The notes below the pieces were generated by a model. It saw nothing but the letters and a program-made list of their open reading frames with translations, was not told where the DNA came from and did no database searches. From an uncultured Acidobacteriota bacterium (GTDB taxonomy: Bacteria > Acidobacteriota > Thermoanaerobaculia > Multivoradales > SZUA-115), in NCBI GenBank assembly GCA_937867335.1, contig CALMKX010000370.1, positions 1-38,893 of the forward strand: a stretch of DNA of 38,893 nucleotides, in the 5' to 3' direction. The translations under genes and the position numbers were made by a program. Positions 27,631 to 36,045 of this stretch are shown here, piece after piece. Each line of letters starts with the position of its first letter. The stretch's first letter is position 1.

Positions 27631-28740
27631 ATGAGAGCCCGACCTCGACTGGCTGGCTGGCCCCTGCTTTTCTGTGCCTTGCTCGGCACCCCCGCCGTGC
27701 TGCGAGCGGGATGGTGGGCCGTGCCCATCCACGACGCCGCCGGTGCCACGGCGCGCTTCTACCAGATCAACCTCACCACCGGCTCGGTGACCGAACTCGA
27801 GCCGCGGCGCTCCGGCGAGGTGCTCAAGCCCCAGCGCCTGGTGCAGAACCTGTTCAGCGAAATCGGCCGACCGGCCGACCTTCCTGCTCAGCCGGGGGAA
27901 TTCCTGGTGGCCGGCCTCGAGGATTCCAATGGCCGGACTCGCAACCTGCTGTTGGTCGAGACGCCCACCGGCTACGTGGCGACCATCTCGAAGCTCGGAC
28001 AGGGGTTGCGCCTGGGCGAGTTCCACACGGTCTCCGGTCGCCCGGCTTCGGCGCTCGCCGGAGAGGGTGGGAGCTTCGCCCTGCTGGTCAACCGGGACTC
28101 GAACGGCCGGACCCATTCGGCCTTCTTGCTGAACGGCACCAGTGGCCAATGCCTGCTGTTCGAGAAGCTCGGCGACAACGAACCGGAACCGACGGCTCGC
28201 ACCTGCGGACAGGTTCCCCGGCTCCGGCTGGGCAGCGGTGAGGCCCCCCTGCAGCTGGCGGACGGCTCCACCCTCGGCCACCTCCTGGTCGACGGCACGG
28301 ACGGCTCGGTGTACCTGCTGCGGCTGCCGGCCGAGCGCGGCGGCACACCCAGCGTCCGACGCTCGGAAGTGAATCTCGCGACCCTCTTCGGCACGGAGCG
28401 CACCGATGTGGCCAGCCGCTCCTTTCTGCTGGTGCCGGTCACCAGCAGCTCGGGTTCGACCGTGATGGTGCTGGCGATCGATGCGATGACCGGCGGTGTG
28501 GCCGCCCTCAACGGCTGGGAAGAGGGTCAGAAGCTGGTGGCGAGCCGGCTGCCGGTGAGCCTCGCGGGCTCGTTGCCGGTGCCGAGCACGGGCAGCTGGC
28601 AGGCGGTGGCGAGGCAGTCGGGCCGCGGCGAGACGGCCGGCGTGTGGATCCTCGAGAACGGCCTGGAACGCGCAGCCCTGCTTTCCGAGCTCGCCGATCC
28701 CAGGAATCTCCAGGCCCGCCGGGTCGAGCTGGTGCCCTGA
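27631..28740 (+). CDS. Exported protein of unknown function
   Basis: A 369-residue protein with an N-terminal signal peptide (about residues 1-26, ending LRA). The rest is strand-rich with repeats of similar shape, such as LVAGLEDSNGRTRNLLLVET and LLVNRDSNGRTHSAFLLNG; the DSNGRT element recurs twice, 60 residues apart, and SSSGSTVMVLAI is a likely third. This looks like a beta-propeller or beta-sandwich built of internal repeats. No family recognised. GTG (27628) and TTG (27625) just upstream are alternative starts; no strong RBS is visible. Confidence 0.75.
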   Translation: MRARPRLAGWPLLFCALLGTPAVLRAGWWAVPIHDAAGATARFYQINLTTGSVTELEPRRSGEVLKPQRLVQNLFSEIGRPADLPAQPGEFLVAGLEDSNGRTRNLLLVETPTGYVATISKLGQGLRLGEFHTVSGRPASALAGEGGSFALLVNRDSNGRTHSAFLLNGTSGQCLLFEKLGDNEPEPTARTCGQVPRLRLGSGEAPLQLADGSTLGHLLVDGTDGSVYLLRLPAERGGTPSVRRSEVNLATLFGTERTDVASRSFLLVPVTSSSGSTVMVLAIDAMTGGVAALNGWEEGQKLVASRLPVSLAGSLPVPSTGSWQAVARQSGRGETAGVWILENGLERAALLSELADPRNLQARRVELVP

Positions 28741-28990
28741 TCCGGCCCGCACCTCGACTCGTTTGACCGACTAGCCATCCCATTCCGGCTCGGCTGGGCG
28801 GCTCCCGGGAAGGGCGCCCGGGCGAAGCGCTCTGCCTTCGTGTCACCAGGCCGTCAGCCAGCGGCCGCACTCTCCTCACGTCCAGAGGCCAGACTTCCCA
28901 CGCTGCCGGCCGACCTTGCCCGGCCGGGGCAGGAGACCGGCCATTCGAGCCACTCGCCAGCCAGGCCGCGACACCCCGGGCGCCGAGCCC

Positions 28991-29773
28991 TTGACCGCCT
29001 TCCGTTGGCTGCTGGCGGTCTTCCGGCCCCTGGCGGCGCCCTGGGTGGAAGTGGAGGGGGCCGAGTTTCTGCACGAGGTGCCGGACCCGGCCCTCTTCGT
29101 TCTCAATCACAACAACACCTTCGAGTGCGCGGTGGTGCCTCCGGTCCTGATGGGTCTGAGGCAGGGGCGACCGATCCACTTCCTGGTGGACTGGGCAGTG
29201 CTCCAGGTACCGATCACAGGCTGGCTGATCCGGGCCAGCGGGCCGATTCCGGTCTACACCAAGCGAGCGCGCTTCGGATTCTGGGAAGAGCGGCGTGCGG
29301 AAGGTCGTGGCCATTCCCCGATTGCAGCGGCGCTCGAGCGCCTGGCTGCCGGTAGCAGCGTCGGCCTGTTCCCGGAGGGTACGCGCAACGGCCGCTCGGA
29401 CGCTCTGCTCCGGCCACGCAAGGGGCTCGGGCGGCTGGTGCTCCGGTCGCAAGTGCCGGTCGTGCCGATCGGCATCCGCTTCCGCCAGGGCCGCCAAGGC
29501 CGAGTCGCGAGGATCGGCCGCGCCCGACTGAGGATCGGCCGGCCGCTGACCTTCGCCGAGGAGCGTCGCCTGGTCGCCGGCTCCGGGCCCGAATCGGCCC
29601 TCGAGCGCGATCTCGCTTCCCGGGTGGCCCGCGAGGTGATGGCCGAGCTCGCCCGCCTCTCGACCAAGACCGAATTTCTACCCCGAACCATTGCTCCGAA
29701 CCGGCCCATGCCAGGTGCGGAGCCGAGTTTTTCCAAGGAGGAGCTGCCATGCGCAGAAACGCGATCTCCCTGA
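28991..29773 (+). CDS. PlsC-family lysophospholipid acyltransferase
   Basis: About 260 residues, a member of the 1-acylglycerol-3-phosphate acyltransferase family, acting at the cytoplasmic membrane. The catalytic motif appears as NHNNTFEC (an H-x4-E variant of H-x4-D), and the substrate motif is FPEGTRNG. VVPIGIRFRQG is the third block. The start is uncertain: a TTG at 28991 opens MTAFRWLLAVFRP, while a TTG at 28916 would add 25 arginine-rich residues; neither has an RBS. It overlaps the GNAT gene start by 25 bases. The pairing suggests one enzyme makes an N-acyl product and the other adds a second acyl chain, as in ornithine lipid synthesis (OlsB/OlsA); this is inference. Confidence 0.85.
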   Translation: MTAFRWLLAVFRPLAAPWVEVEGAEFLHEVPDPALFVLNHNNTFECAVVPPVLMGLRQGRPIHFLVDWAVLQVPITGWLIRASGPIPVYTKRARFGFWEERRAEGRGHSPIAAALERLAAGSSVGLFPEGTRNGRSDALLRPRKGLGRLVLRSQVPVVPIGIRFRQGRQGRVARIGRARLRIGRPLTFAEERRLVAGSGPESALERDLASRVAREVMAELARLSTKTEFLPRTIAPNRPMPGAEPSFSKEELPCAETRSP

Positions 29774-30420
29774 CCAAGGTTGAAGGCCCTGAAGGCCGCG
29801 CCGAGGCGATCTCGGTGATCGAACGCGTGTACCTGGCGGAGAAGGGCTGGCTGCGAGACGCTTCAGCCGAGCTTCCCCTGAGCAAGGAGCCGAGCGGGAA
29901 CCGGAGCTGGTTCCTCGCTCGGGTGGGTGGAGACCCGGCCGGCGTGATCCGCCTCAGCTACGACCCTCCGCTCGAGATCCCACCCGAGCTCGACTTCCAC
30001 TTCGAGCAGGGGGTGGATCTCGCCCGGCTGCGCCAGGGTGGGCGGTTCGTGGAGGTGGGGCGGTTCATGATCTTGCCCGAGTACCGCAGCCGCATCGGAG
30101 TGGCCCTCAAGCTGATGGGGGCGGCGGTGGGGGAAGTGGTCGAGCGGGGCTACACCCACTTCATCACCGACGTCTTCGAGGGCGATCCGCATTCGCCTCT
30201 CGCTTTCCACACCCGGGTGCTCGGTTTCCAGCGTATCGGCTCCCACCGCTTCGGCGAGCTGTCCTCGGATCGCCGGCGGATCGTCCTGGTGCTGGACATC
30301 GCCGCCACCTATCTGCGTCTACGCGAGCGCAAGGACCGAGTCTTCCGCGAGCTCACCGGGGGTCTCTCGGAGCTCCTGGAAGGCTTGCTGCTCCGCCGGC
30401 GGCTGGAGCTCGCGCCCTGA
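29749..30420 (+). CDS. FeeM/LuxI-like GNAT acyltransferase
   Basis: A 223-residue GNAT-fold enzyme with a perfect AAGGAGG seven bases before the ATG. Visible: RVYLAEKGW near residue 27, the core FVEVGRFMILPEYRSRIGVALKL (about 99-121), and a late HTRVLGFQRIGSHRF, which together match the N-acyl amino acid synthase/autoinducer-synthase-like branch rather than ordinary N-acetyltransferases. Such enzymes move a long acyl chain from ACP to an amino group, often of tyrosine, ornithine or a homoserine lactone precursor. It overlaps the PlsC gene, which could further acylate the product. The substrate is unknown; the last 45 residues form a basic helical tail. Confidence 0.75.
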   Translation: MRRNAISLTKVEGPEGRAEAISVIERVYLAEKGWLRDASAELPLSKEPSGNRSWFLARVGGDPAGVIRLSYDPPLEIPPELDFHFEQGVDLARLRQGGRFVEVGRFMILPEYRSRIGVALKLMGAAVGEVVERGYTHFITDVFEGDPHSPLAFHTRVLGFQRIGSHRFGELSSDRRRIVLVLDIAATYLRLRERKDRVFRELTGGLSELLEGLLLRRRLELAP

Positions 30421-30430
30421 GCCGGCTCAG
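30417..30430. other. Perfect 14-bp palindrome holding both convergent stop codons
   Basis: CTGAGCCGGCTCAG is fully self-complementary. Its left half contains the TGA of the GNAT gene (30418-30420) and its right half the TGA of the halogenase gene on the other strand (30427-30429). A short hairpin could form in either transcript. It may be chance given the small gap. Confidence 0.5.
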
Positions 30431-31701
30431 CCGTGGGGGATGGCGGCTTCCGGGCTTCGCGGGTCGGCCACCACGCGGTAGGTCTTGTTGAGCCGGATGA
30501 TCCAGTGGAACAGCCACACCACCAGTCGCTGGTGCCAGGCGAGCTCGAGGCGGCCGGCGAGGAAGTGGGTCACGGGGCGACGGAAGAAGTCCACCGGGCT
30601 GAACAGGATGGCCGGGAACTGGGGCTGGTAGAAGGCGCGGATGAGGGAGAAATAGCCGCCGGACCAGTTGCGCAGCTTCCTCTGGTAGCCGCGGAAGCTG
30701 GCCTCGGTGAGCGGCAGACCGCGCCGGATGCGATCCGCCAGCACCTGGGCGGCGGCCTCGCCGCTCCTCAGGGCCAGGAGCACACCGGTCGAGAAGACCG
30801 GGTCGAGGAAAGTGGCGGCGTCCCCCACCAGGGTCCAGCCGGGGCCGGCGAACTGCTTCGAGGTGTAGCTGAAGTTGGCGAGAGTGTGCACTTCGGTGAC
30901 CCGCTCGGTGCCCGAGAGCCAGCCGGCCAGCCATGGGGAGGCGGCGATCTTGGCGGCCAGGAAATCGGCGGCGTCGAGCTTGGAGCTCTGCCAGGCGTCG
31001 CGGTCCACCACGCAGCCCACGCTGGCGAGTTCGGAGGAGAGGGGGATATGCCAGAACCAGCACCCGTCCCCGAGTACCAGGGTGATGTGGCCGGCGAACT
31101 TGCCTTCGTAGCGTTGGCCGCCGCGGAAATGGGCGAAATGGGCCACTTTCTTCAGGTCGGTGGCGGTCTCGCGCAGGCCGAGGCGGCGCGCGAGGTAGGA
31201 GCCCTGGCCGGAGGCGTCGATCACCCAGCGGCTGGCGATCTCGAGGTCTCGGCCGCCGCTGCTCCGCACCCGGACGCGGCAGCGTTCTTCGGCGAGCTGG
31301 GCTTCGACCACGGCATGCTCTTCGAGCACGTCGGCGCCGCAGCGCTCGGCATGGCGCAAGAGAAGCTCGTCGAAGCGAGAGCGCTCTACCTGGTAGGCGT
31401 AGGTGAAGGGGGCGGGGAGAAAGCGCTCGAAGTCCACGTCGGACCAGCAGGAGCCATCGTTCGAGCGGAAGAAGGCGCCGTATTTGGGCGTGAAGCAGGC
31501 GCTGTCGATGTGCTCGGCGAGGCCCAGGCGCTCGAGCACGGGGCCCTGGAGGGGTAGCAGAGACTCGCCGACGTGGAAGCGGGGGAAGCGCTCGCGCTCG
31601 CAGATCGTGGCGCGGATTCCGGCACGGGCGAGGACGATGGCTGCGGCGGCCCCGGCCGGGCCTCCGCCGATGATCAGCACGTCGCAGTTCTTCTCTTCCA
31701 T
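30427..31701 (-). CDS. Flavin-dependent halogenase-like FAD monooxygenase
   Basis: A 424-residue FAD enzyme. The N-terminus has IIGGGPAGAAAA (residues 10-21). FPRFHVGESLLP (39-50), Lys73 in TPKYGAFF (a candidate catalytic lysine), and WFWHIP at 215-220 (the WxWxIP halogenase motif) match the FADH2-dependent halogenase family; GWTLVGDAATFLDPVFSTG is the second FAD block. The substrate is not readable. Relatives without the right residues act as geranylgeranyl reductase-like oxidoreductases, so chlorination is likely but unproven. A flavin partner would be needed; the nearest candidate is the flavin reductase at 23179. The ATG at 31701 lies 34 bases after the acyl-adenylating gene. Confidence 0.8.
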   Translation of the reverse strand: MEEKNCDVLIIGGGPAGAAAAIVLARAGIRATICERERFPRFHVGESLLPLQGPVLERLGLAEHIDSACFTPKYGAFFRSNDGSCWSDVDFERFLPAPFTYAYQVERSRFDELLLRHAERCGADVLEEHAVVEAQLAEERCRVRVRSSGGRDLEIASRWVIDASGQGSYLARRLGLRETATDLKKVAHFAHFRGGQRYEGKFAGHITLVLGDGCWFWHIPLSSELASVGCVVDRDAWQSSKLDAADFLAAKIAASPWLAGWLSGTERVTEVHTLANFSYTSKQFAGPGWTLVGDAATFLDPVFSTGVLLALRSGEAAAQVLADRIRRGLPLTEASFRGYQRKLRNWSGGYFSLIRAFYQPQFPAILFSPVDFFRRPVTHFLAGRLELAWHQRLVVWLFHWIIRLNKTYRVVADPRSPEAAIPHG

Positions 31702-31735
31702 CGGTCTTGGCACCCTCCCCGCGCTCCCGGGCCGC

Positions 31736-33097
31736 TCAGCGCTCGCGCGCCCAGTCGCGGAGCTTTGCGCGGTCCAGCTTACCGCGCTCGGAGACCGGTA
31801 GCTGATCGATCCAGCGAATATCGCGGGACGCGAGGCCATGGGGCAGCCTGGAACGGGGAATCGGGTGCCGGTGTCCGACCAGGAACGCGACCACCCGGTC
31901 CCCTCGGACCGGATCCTCGATGCTCACGACGGCGGCGTCGGTGACGCCGGAGACGGCCTTGAGCGAGGTCTCGACGGCGGCGGTGGAGACGCGCCGGCCG
32001 GCGACGTTGAGCAGGTCGGCTACCCGGCCGATCAGCCGTAGGCGGCCTTCGGCGGTCCATTCGGCGCGGTCGCCGAGGACGACGGCGCGTGCGGACCTGG
32101 GCTCTTTGCCGAGGTAGCGGCTGAAGTTGGCGGCGGAGTCCACGTGGACAACGCCTTCGGCGTCGAGCTGGATGGCGACTCCGGGCAGGGGGTGGCCGAC
32201 GGTGTCGGCAGCCTCGGGCTCGAGGGGGCGCCGCTCGAAGCTGATGCCACCGGTCTCGGTGGAGCCGTAGAACTGGTGGACCGGCCGGCCGGAGCGAGCG
32301 AGGAAGCTCTCGGCGAATTCCCGGGTGAGGGGGCCGCCGGCGGAGATGACCTGGCGCAAGGGAAGGTCCTGGGGCCAATCGCTTTCGACGAGGGCGCGCA
32401 CCATGGGTGGAACGGCAGGGAAGAAGCTCGCCTCGCTTTCGGCCAGGGCGCGCAGCAGGCTCTGGGGAAAGAAGCTCGGCTCGAGGATCAAGGGAGTTCC
32501 GAGCACGGCGAGGGAGAGGACGCCGTTGTCGAAGCCGTAGGAATGGGAGAGGGGGATGGCGACCAGCACGCGGTCGCGGGCGTGGAGCTGCATGCCGGCC
32601 CCGATCTGCTGGATGCCAGCGAGCAGAGCCGGCTCGGTGAGACCGAGGCCGAGGCTCTGGCCGGTGGTACCGGAGGTCAGCTTGACGAGGGCGAGATCGG
32701 GGGCGTGGGCGGGCGTGTCGTCGAGGTCGATGGAGGCCTGCCAGAGGCCGTCGTCGAGGGGCTCGCCGGGCAGGCTTTCGTCGCAGTGGAGGAGACGGCG
32801 GAGGCCGAAGCGTCGAGCCAGGGCCAGTTTCTCCGCCCCAGGCAGGGAGGCGTCGACGGCGACCATGACGGAGCCGCGAGCGCGCAAGGCGAGAAAGAGC
32901 TCGACGAAGGCCGCGCGGTTGCCGGTGCCGACCCCCACAAGCTCGCCGGGCTCGCTGTCGAGCCGGCTCGCGCGCTCTCGGGCGCGGTCGGCGAGCTGGG
33001 CAAAGCTCAACTTGAGACCTTCTCCCCGCGACCACAGGGCCGGCTGATGGGCGCGGTCGCGGCAGTGGCGCTCGAAGGCTTCGAGGAGGAGGCTCAT
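31736..33097 (-). CDS. ANL-superfamily acyl-adenylating enzyme
   Basis: A 453-residue AMP-forming enzyme that should activate a carboxylic or fatty acid as the acyl-AMP. The P-loop lies at residues 141-150 (TSGTTGQSLG), where the usual lysine of the P-K-G motif is leucine (Leu149). YGSTETGG (A5), GDRAEW (A7) and the C-terminal SERGKLDR with the catalytic lysine are intact. The enzyme is short compared with typical acyl-CoA synthetases (about 500 or more). Neighbours are an alpha/beta hydrolase upstream and a halogenase downstream, the latter after 34 bases, so all three likely form a small-molecule or lipid pathway. No RBS is strong at the ATG at 33097. Confidence 0.87.
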   Translation of the reverse strand: MSLLLEAFERHCRDRAHQPALWSRGEGLKLSFAQLADRARERASRLDSEPGELVGVGTGNRAAFVELFLALRARGSVMVAVDASLPGAEKLALARRFGLRRLLHCDESLPGEPLDDGLWQASIDLDDTPAHAPDLALVKLTSGTTGQSLGLGLTEPALLAGIQQIGAGMQLHARDRVLVAIPLSHSYGFDNGVLSLAVLGTPLILEPSFFPQSLLRALAESEASFFPAVPPMVRALVESDWPQDLPLRQVISAGGPLTREFAESFLARSGRPVHQFYGSTETGGISFERRPLEPEAADTVGHPLPGVAIQLDAEGVVHVDSAANFSRYLGKEPRSARAVVLGDRAEWTAEGRLRLIGRVADLLNVAGRRVSTAAVETSLKAVSGVTDAAVVSIEDPVRGDRVVAFLVGHRHPIPRSRLPHGLASRDIRWIDQLPVSERGKLDRAKLRDWARER

Positions 33098-33224
33098 CCA
33101 GAAGTAGGACCTTTGCCCGGATGGGCTGGAGGCCGCGGCTAGGATATCGAATTTGCTACCAAACCGTAAGGAGCGCCCTGGACCTGAAGAGCCGGGGAAC
33201 AGGCCCTGCGGAGCTCTTGAGGCT

Positions 33225-34049
33225 CTACCAGCTGTGTCGATCCAGAAAGGCCTCGAGGCGCTCGACGATTCGGGGCCAGGTCTTGGCTCCCGGCGCGAGG
33301 AGCTCGTGGTCTCCGGGCAGCTCCTCGAGCTCGCAGGGAGCCTTGAAGCGGGAGAGCAGGAGCCGGGTTCGGCGGGGTGGGCTGATCGGATCGTCGGTGC
33401 CCTGGAAGCAGAGCACGGGGACTTCCACCGCCGATGCGGCGCGCAGGGCGGCTCTGCCCGCCAGCTGGAGCTGGTGGAGCACGGCGGTGGGCAGGCTGAG
33501 GCTGCGCAGGAAGGCGAGAGTCTCCGGCGCGTTCGGGTCGAGGTGGGGGAGGGAACCGGCCAGGCGGCGGCGCAGCCAGGGTTCGGCTCGGCCGGGGCGG
33601 CCCACCTGCTGGGACTGGCCCGGAAGCAGGGTTCGCATCACCGTCGCGAGGAGGCCTTGCACGGGATAGCTCAGCCGGGAGAAGGGAGCGAAAAGCACCA
33701 GCGCCGACGGCGCCGAGCGCTGGGCCTCGATCACCGCCAGAGTGGCGCCGATCGAGTAGCCCACCAGCAGTAGAGGCTGGTCTTCGGCTTCGATTTCGCG
33801 CCGGGCCTCGGCCACGGCCTCCGCCCATTGACGGTAGTGCAGCTGGCCGATCCGGCCTTCGTCGGCGCCGAATCCCGGCAGCAGCGGTCCGCTCACGGTC
33901 CAGCCGCGCTGGTGGAGAATCCGGGCCAGCGGTCGCATCTCGGCGGGAGTGCCGGGAAAACCGTGCAGCAGCAGGGCACGGCCCCGTCCGGCACCGTAGC
34001 GCAGAAACGAGTCGTGCTCGGAAGCGGACCACTCGCTGGATGGGAGCAT
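33225..34049 (-). CDS. Alpha/beta-hydrolase (esterase/lipase-like)
   Basis: A 274-residue hydrolase. HGFPGTP forms the oxyanion loop near residue 28, nucleophile Ser99 lies in GYSIGA, the acid in GTDDPISP, and the histidine in GDHELL, so the catalytic triad is complete. The substrate is not readable; members act on acylglycerols, thioesters or small esters. The ATG at 34049 is chosen at the start of homology; the frame stays open for 27 codons upstream but lacks motifs. The next gene in the same direction is the acyl-adenylating enzyme, 127 bases on, with a weak promoter-like pair (TTACGG, 17 bases, TATCCT) between. Confidence 0.87.
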   Translation of the reverse strand: MLPSSEWSASEHDSFLRYGAGRGRALLLHGFPGTPAEMRPLARILHQRGWTVSGPLLPGFGADEGRIGQLHYRQWAEAVAEARREIEAEDQPLLLVGYSIGATLAVIEAQRSAPSALVLFAPFSRLSYPVQGLLATVMRTLLPGQSQQVGRPGRAEPWLRRRLAGSLPHLDPNAPETLAFLRSLSLPTAVLHQLQLAGRAALRAASAVEVPVLCFQGTDDPISPPRRTRLLLSRFKAPCELEELPGDHELLAPGAKTWPRIVERLEAFLDRHSW

Positions 34050-34169
34050 GCTCAACAAAGCAAAGTGCCACGGAAAAGGATTTCGTGTCCAAGGGCTTGC
34101 CGCCCCGCCCGAAAGGCGCCGCGTTATCATCCTCGAGCGTAGAGATCCAGGCGTGGAGGGGCTCAGCGG

Positions 34170-36029
34170 ATGATCGCGGCACGGCGGCTTCTGACCAGAG
34201 GTTGGAGCTCATGGGCGTGGGTCTTGGTCCTGCTCGTCGCCGCTCCGGCGGCCGCCCAAGGCCCCGAGGTGCCGATCGGCGAGCACTGGCTCCGGGTTCG
34301 GACCGAGCACTTCCAGCTGCTCGGCAATGCCGACTCCCGCAAGACCGTGGAGATCGGCCAACGCCTGGAGCGCTTCCGCGAGGTGCTCGCCCGCCTGAAG
34401 CCCGGGCTGCGCCTGGCGGCGCCGATCCCCACTTCGATCCTGATCTTCAAGAACGACCGCTCCTTCTCGCCCTACAAGCAGGCGCAGTCTTCGGCCGGCT
34501 CCGAGCTGGTGGGCTTCTTCCTCAGCCACTCCTTCGGCAACGTGATCGCGGTCAATGCCTATCCGCCGAGCGGCAATGGCCTCGAGGTGGTGTTCCACGA
34601 GTACACCCACTTCTTCGTGCGCCACAACTTCCCGCACCTGCCGCTGTGGGCCAATGAGGGGCTCGCCGAGTACTACTCGAGCTTCGAGCAGCTCGGCTCG
34701 GAGATCGTGATCGGGGCGCCGATCGCCCGCCATTTGGAGTCCCTGAGGCGGCAGTCTTTCATCCCGCTCGAGCGGCTCTTCGCGGTCACTTCCGAGTCCC
34801 CCGAGTACAACGAGCGGGATCGCAAGGGGCTGTTCTACTCCGAGTCCTGGGCCCTGATGCACCTGCTGATCTCCGGCCTTTCCGAGCGCGAGGCGCCGGC
34901 GGCCCGCTTCCTGGCGGAACTGACGGCCGGGCGCCCGGCCGCCGAGGCCGCGGAGAAGGCCTTGGGCTTCTCCCTGGCCGAGCTCGAAGTGCGCCTCCGG
35001 GGCTACTTGAACGGCCGGCGGTTTCCCACCGTGAAGCTCGATGCCCAGCTTCTGCCGCCCCTCGCCGAGCCGAGCGTGGAGGAAGCCGCCGAGAGTGAAG
35101 CCTGGGTGAGCCTGGGCGACCTCCTGGCTCGAGGCAAGGAGACACCCGAGAACCTCGAGCGGGCGGCGGAGCACTACCGGGCCGCCCTCGCCCGCGACCC
35201 GGCGAGCGCCGAGGCCAAGGTGGGTCTGGCCTGGGTGGCCCGGCGCGGGGGCCGCCGCGCCGAGGCCGAGAAGCTGTTGAGCGAAGCGGTCGCCGGCCCG
35301 CTCAGGAGCCCCGTGGGCTATGTGCTCTACGCCCAGGCCGTGCTCGAGAGGCTGCGCGAAGAGGGTCCGCCCGAGCCCGATCAGCCGCCCCCTGCCGAGC
35401 TCGGACCGGTGCGGCAGGCGCTGGCCAAAGCCCGGGCCCTGGACCCGGACTTCGGCGAGCTCGAGGCCACCCTCGGCCAGAGCTACTTCCTCGAACCGGC
35501 CCGCGGTGAGGAAGGAGTCGGGCACCTCGAGCGGGCCTGCGAGCTGCTGCCCGACCGCCCCGACCTTCTCTACAACCTGGCGATGCTCCATCTGAACGCG
35601 GGCAAGACCGACCTCGCGGCGCAGGTGATCGACGGCCGCCTGCGGGCCACCGGCCGGGAAGATCTGATCGCGAGCGCCACCGAGGCTCTCACCCGCACAC
35701 GCTATCTCACCACGGGCAACCGGGCGGTCGAGGCCGGTAAGCTCGACGAGGCCCTCGCGGCCTATCGGGCGGCGATGGCGGCCACCTCGGACCCCCTCGT
35801 GCGGAGCCAGATCGAGGAGACCGTGGTGGGGCTCGAGCGGCAGATCGAGACTCAGGACCAGGTGGCAAACTACAACCGGGCGGTGGATCTCGCGAATCGA
35901 GGCGAGTCTCGGCAGGCCCTGGAGCTGCTCGAGAAGCTGCAACCGGACGTGACCGACGACCGGCTCTCGGTGGAGATCGAGGTGCTGATCGACCGCCTGC
36001 GCGAAGCGGCCGCAAGCCGGCCGCGCTGA
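34170..36029 (+). CDS. Exported gluzincin-like metallopeptidase with TPR repeats
   Basis: A 619-residue protein with a signal peptide (about residues 1-30). The peptidase part has the zinc motif HEYTH (residues 143-147) and NEGLAEY (Glu163/Glu167), which is the HExxH...E layout of MA-like peptidases. From about residue 300 tetratricopeptide-like repeats follow, such as AAEHYRAALARDPASAEAKVGLAWVA and EGVGHLERACELLPDRPDLLYNLAMLHLNAGK, for protein binding. DUF1570-type proteins are similar. It is divergent from the alpha/beta-hydrolase gene and convergent with the ATP-grasp gene. Substrate unknown; it should act in the periplasm. Confidence 0.85.
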   Translation: MIAARRLLTRGWSSWAWVLVLLVAAPAAAQGPEVPIGEHWLRVRTEHFQLLGNADSRKTVEIGQRLERFREVLARLKPGLRLAAPIPTSILIFKNDRSFSPYKQAQSSAGSELVGFFLSHSFGNVIAVNAYPPSGNGLEVVFHEYTHFFVRHNFPHLPLWANEGLAEYYSSFEQLGSEIVIGAPIARHLESLRRQSFIPLERLFAVTSESPEYNERDRKGLFYSESWALMHLLISGLSEREAPAARFLAELTAGRPAAEAAEKALGFSLAELEVRLRGYLNGRRFPTVKLDAQLLPPLAEPSVEEAAESEAWVSLGDLLARGKETPENLERAAEHYRAALARDPASAEAKVGLAWVARRGGRRAEAEKLLSEAVAGPLRSPVGYVLYAQAVLERLREEGPPEPDQPPPAELGPVRQALAKARALDPDFGELEATLGQSYFLEPARGEEGVGHLERACELLPDRPDLLYNLAMLHLNAGKTDLAAQVIDGRLRATGREDLIASATEALTRTRYLTTGNRAVEAGKLDEALAAYRAAMAATSDPLVRSQIEETVVGLERQIETQDQVANYNRAVDLANRGESRQALELLEKLQPDVTDDRLSVEIEVLIDRLREAAASRPR

Positions 36030-36045
36030 CCCTCTTTCCCCCTCG

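Noticed and set aside
28807-28830. CCCGGG inverted repeat after the exported orphan as a terminator
   Set aside because: Stem of six bases only, no T-tract; common by chance at this GC content.
33098-33224. Promoter between the alpha/beta-hydrolase and acyl-adenylating genes (TTACGG, 17 bases, TATCCT)
   Set aside because: The -35 matches only two of six consensus positions; kept as a remark rather than a feature.
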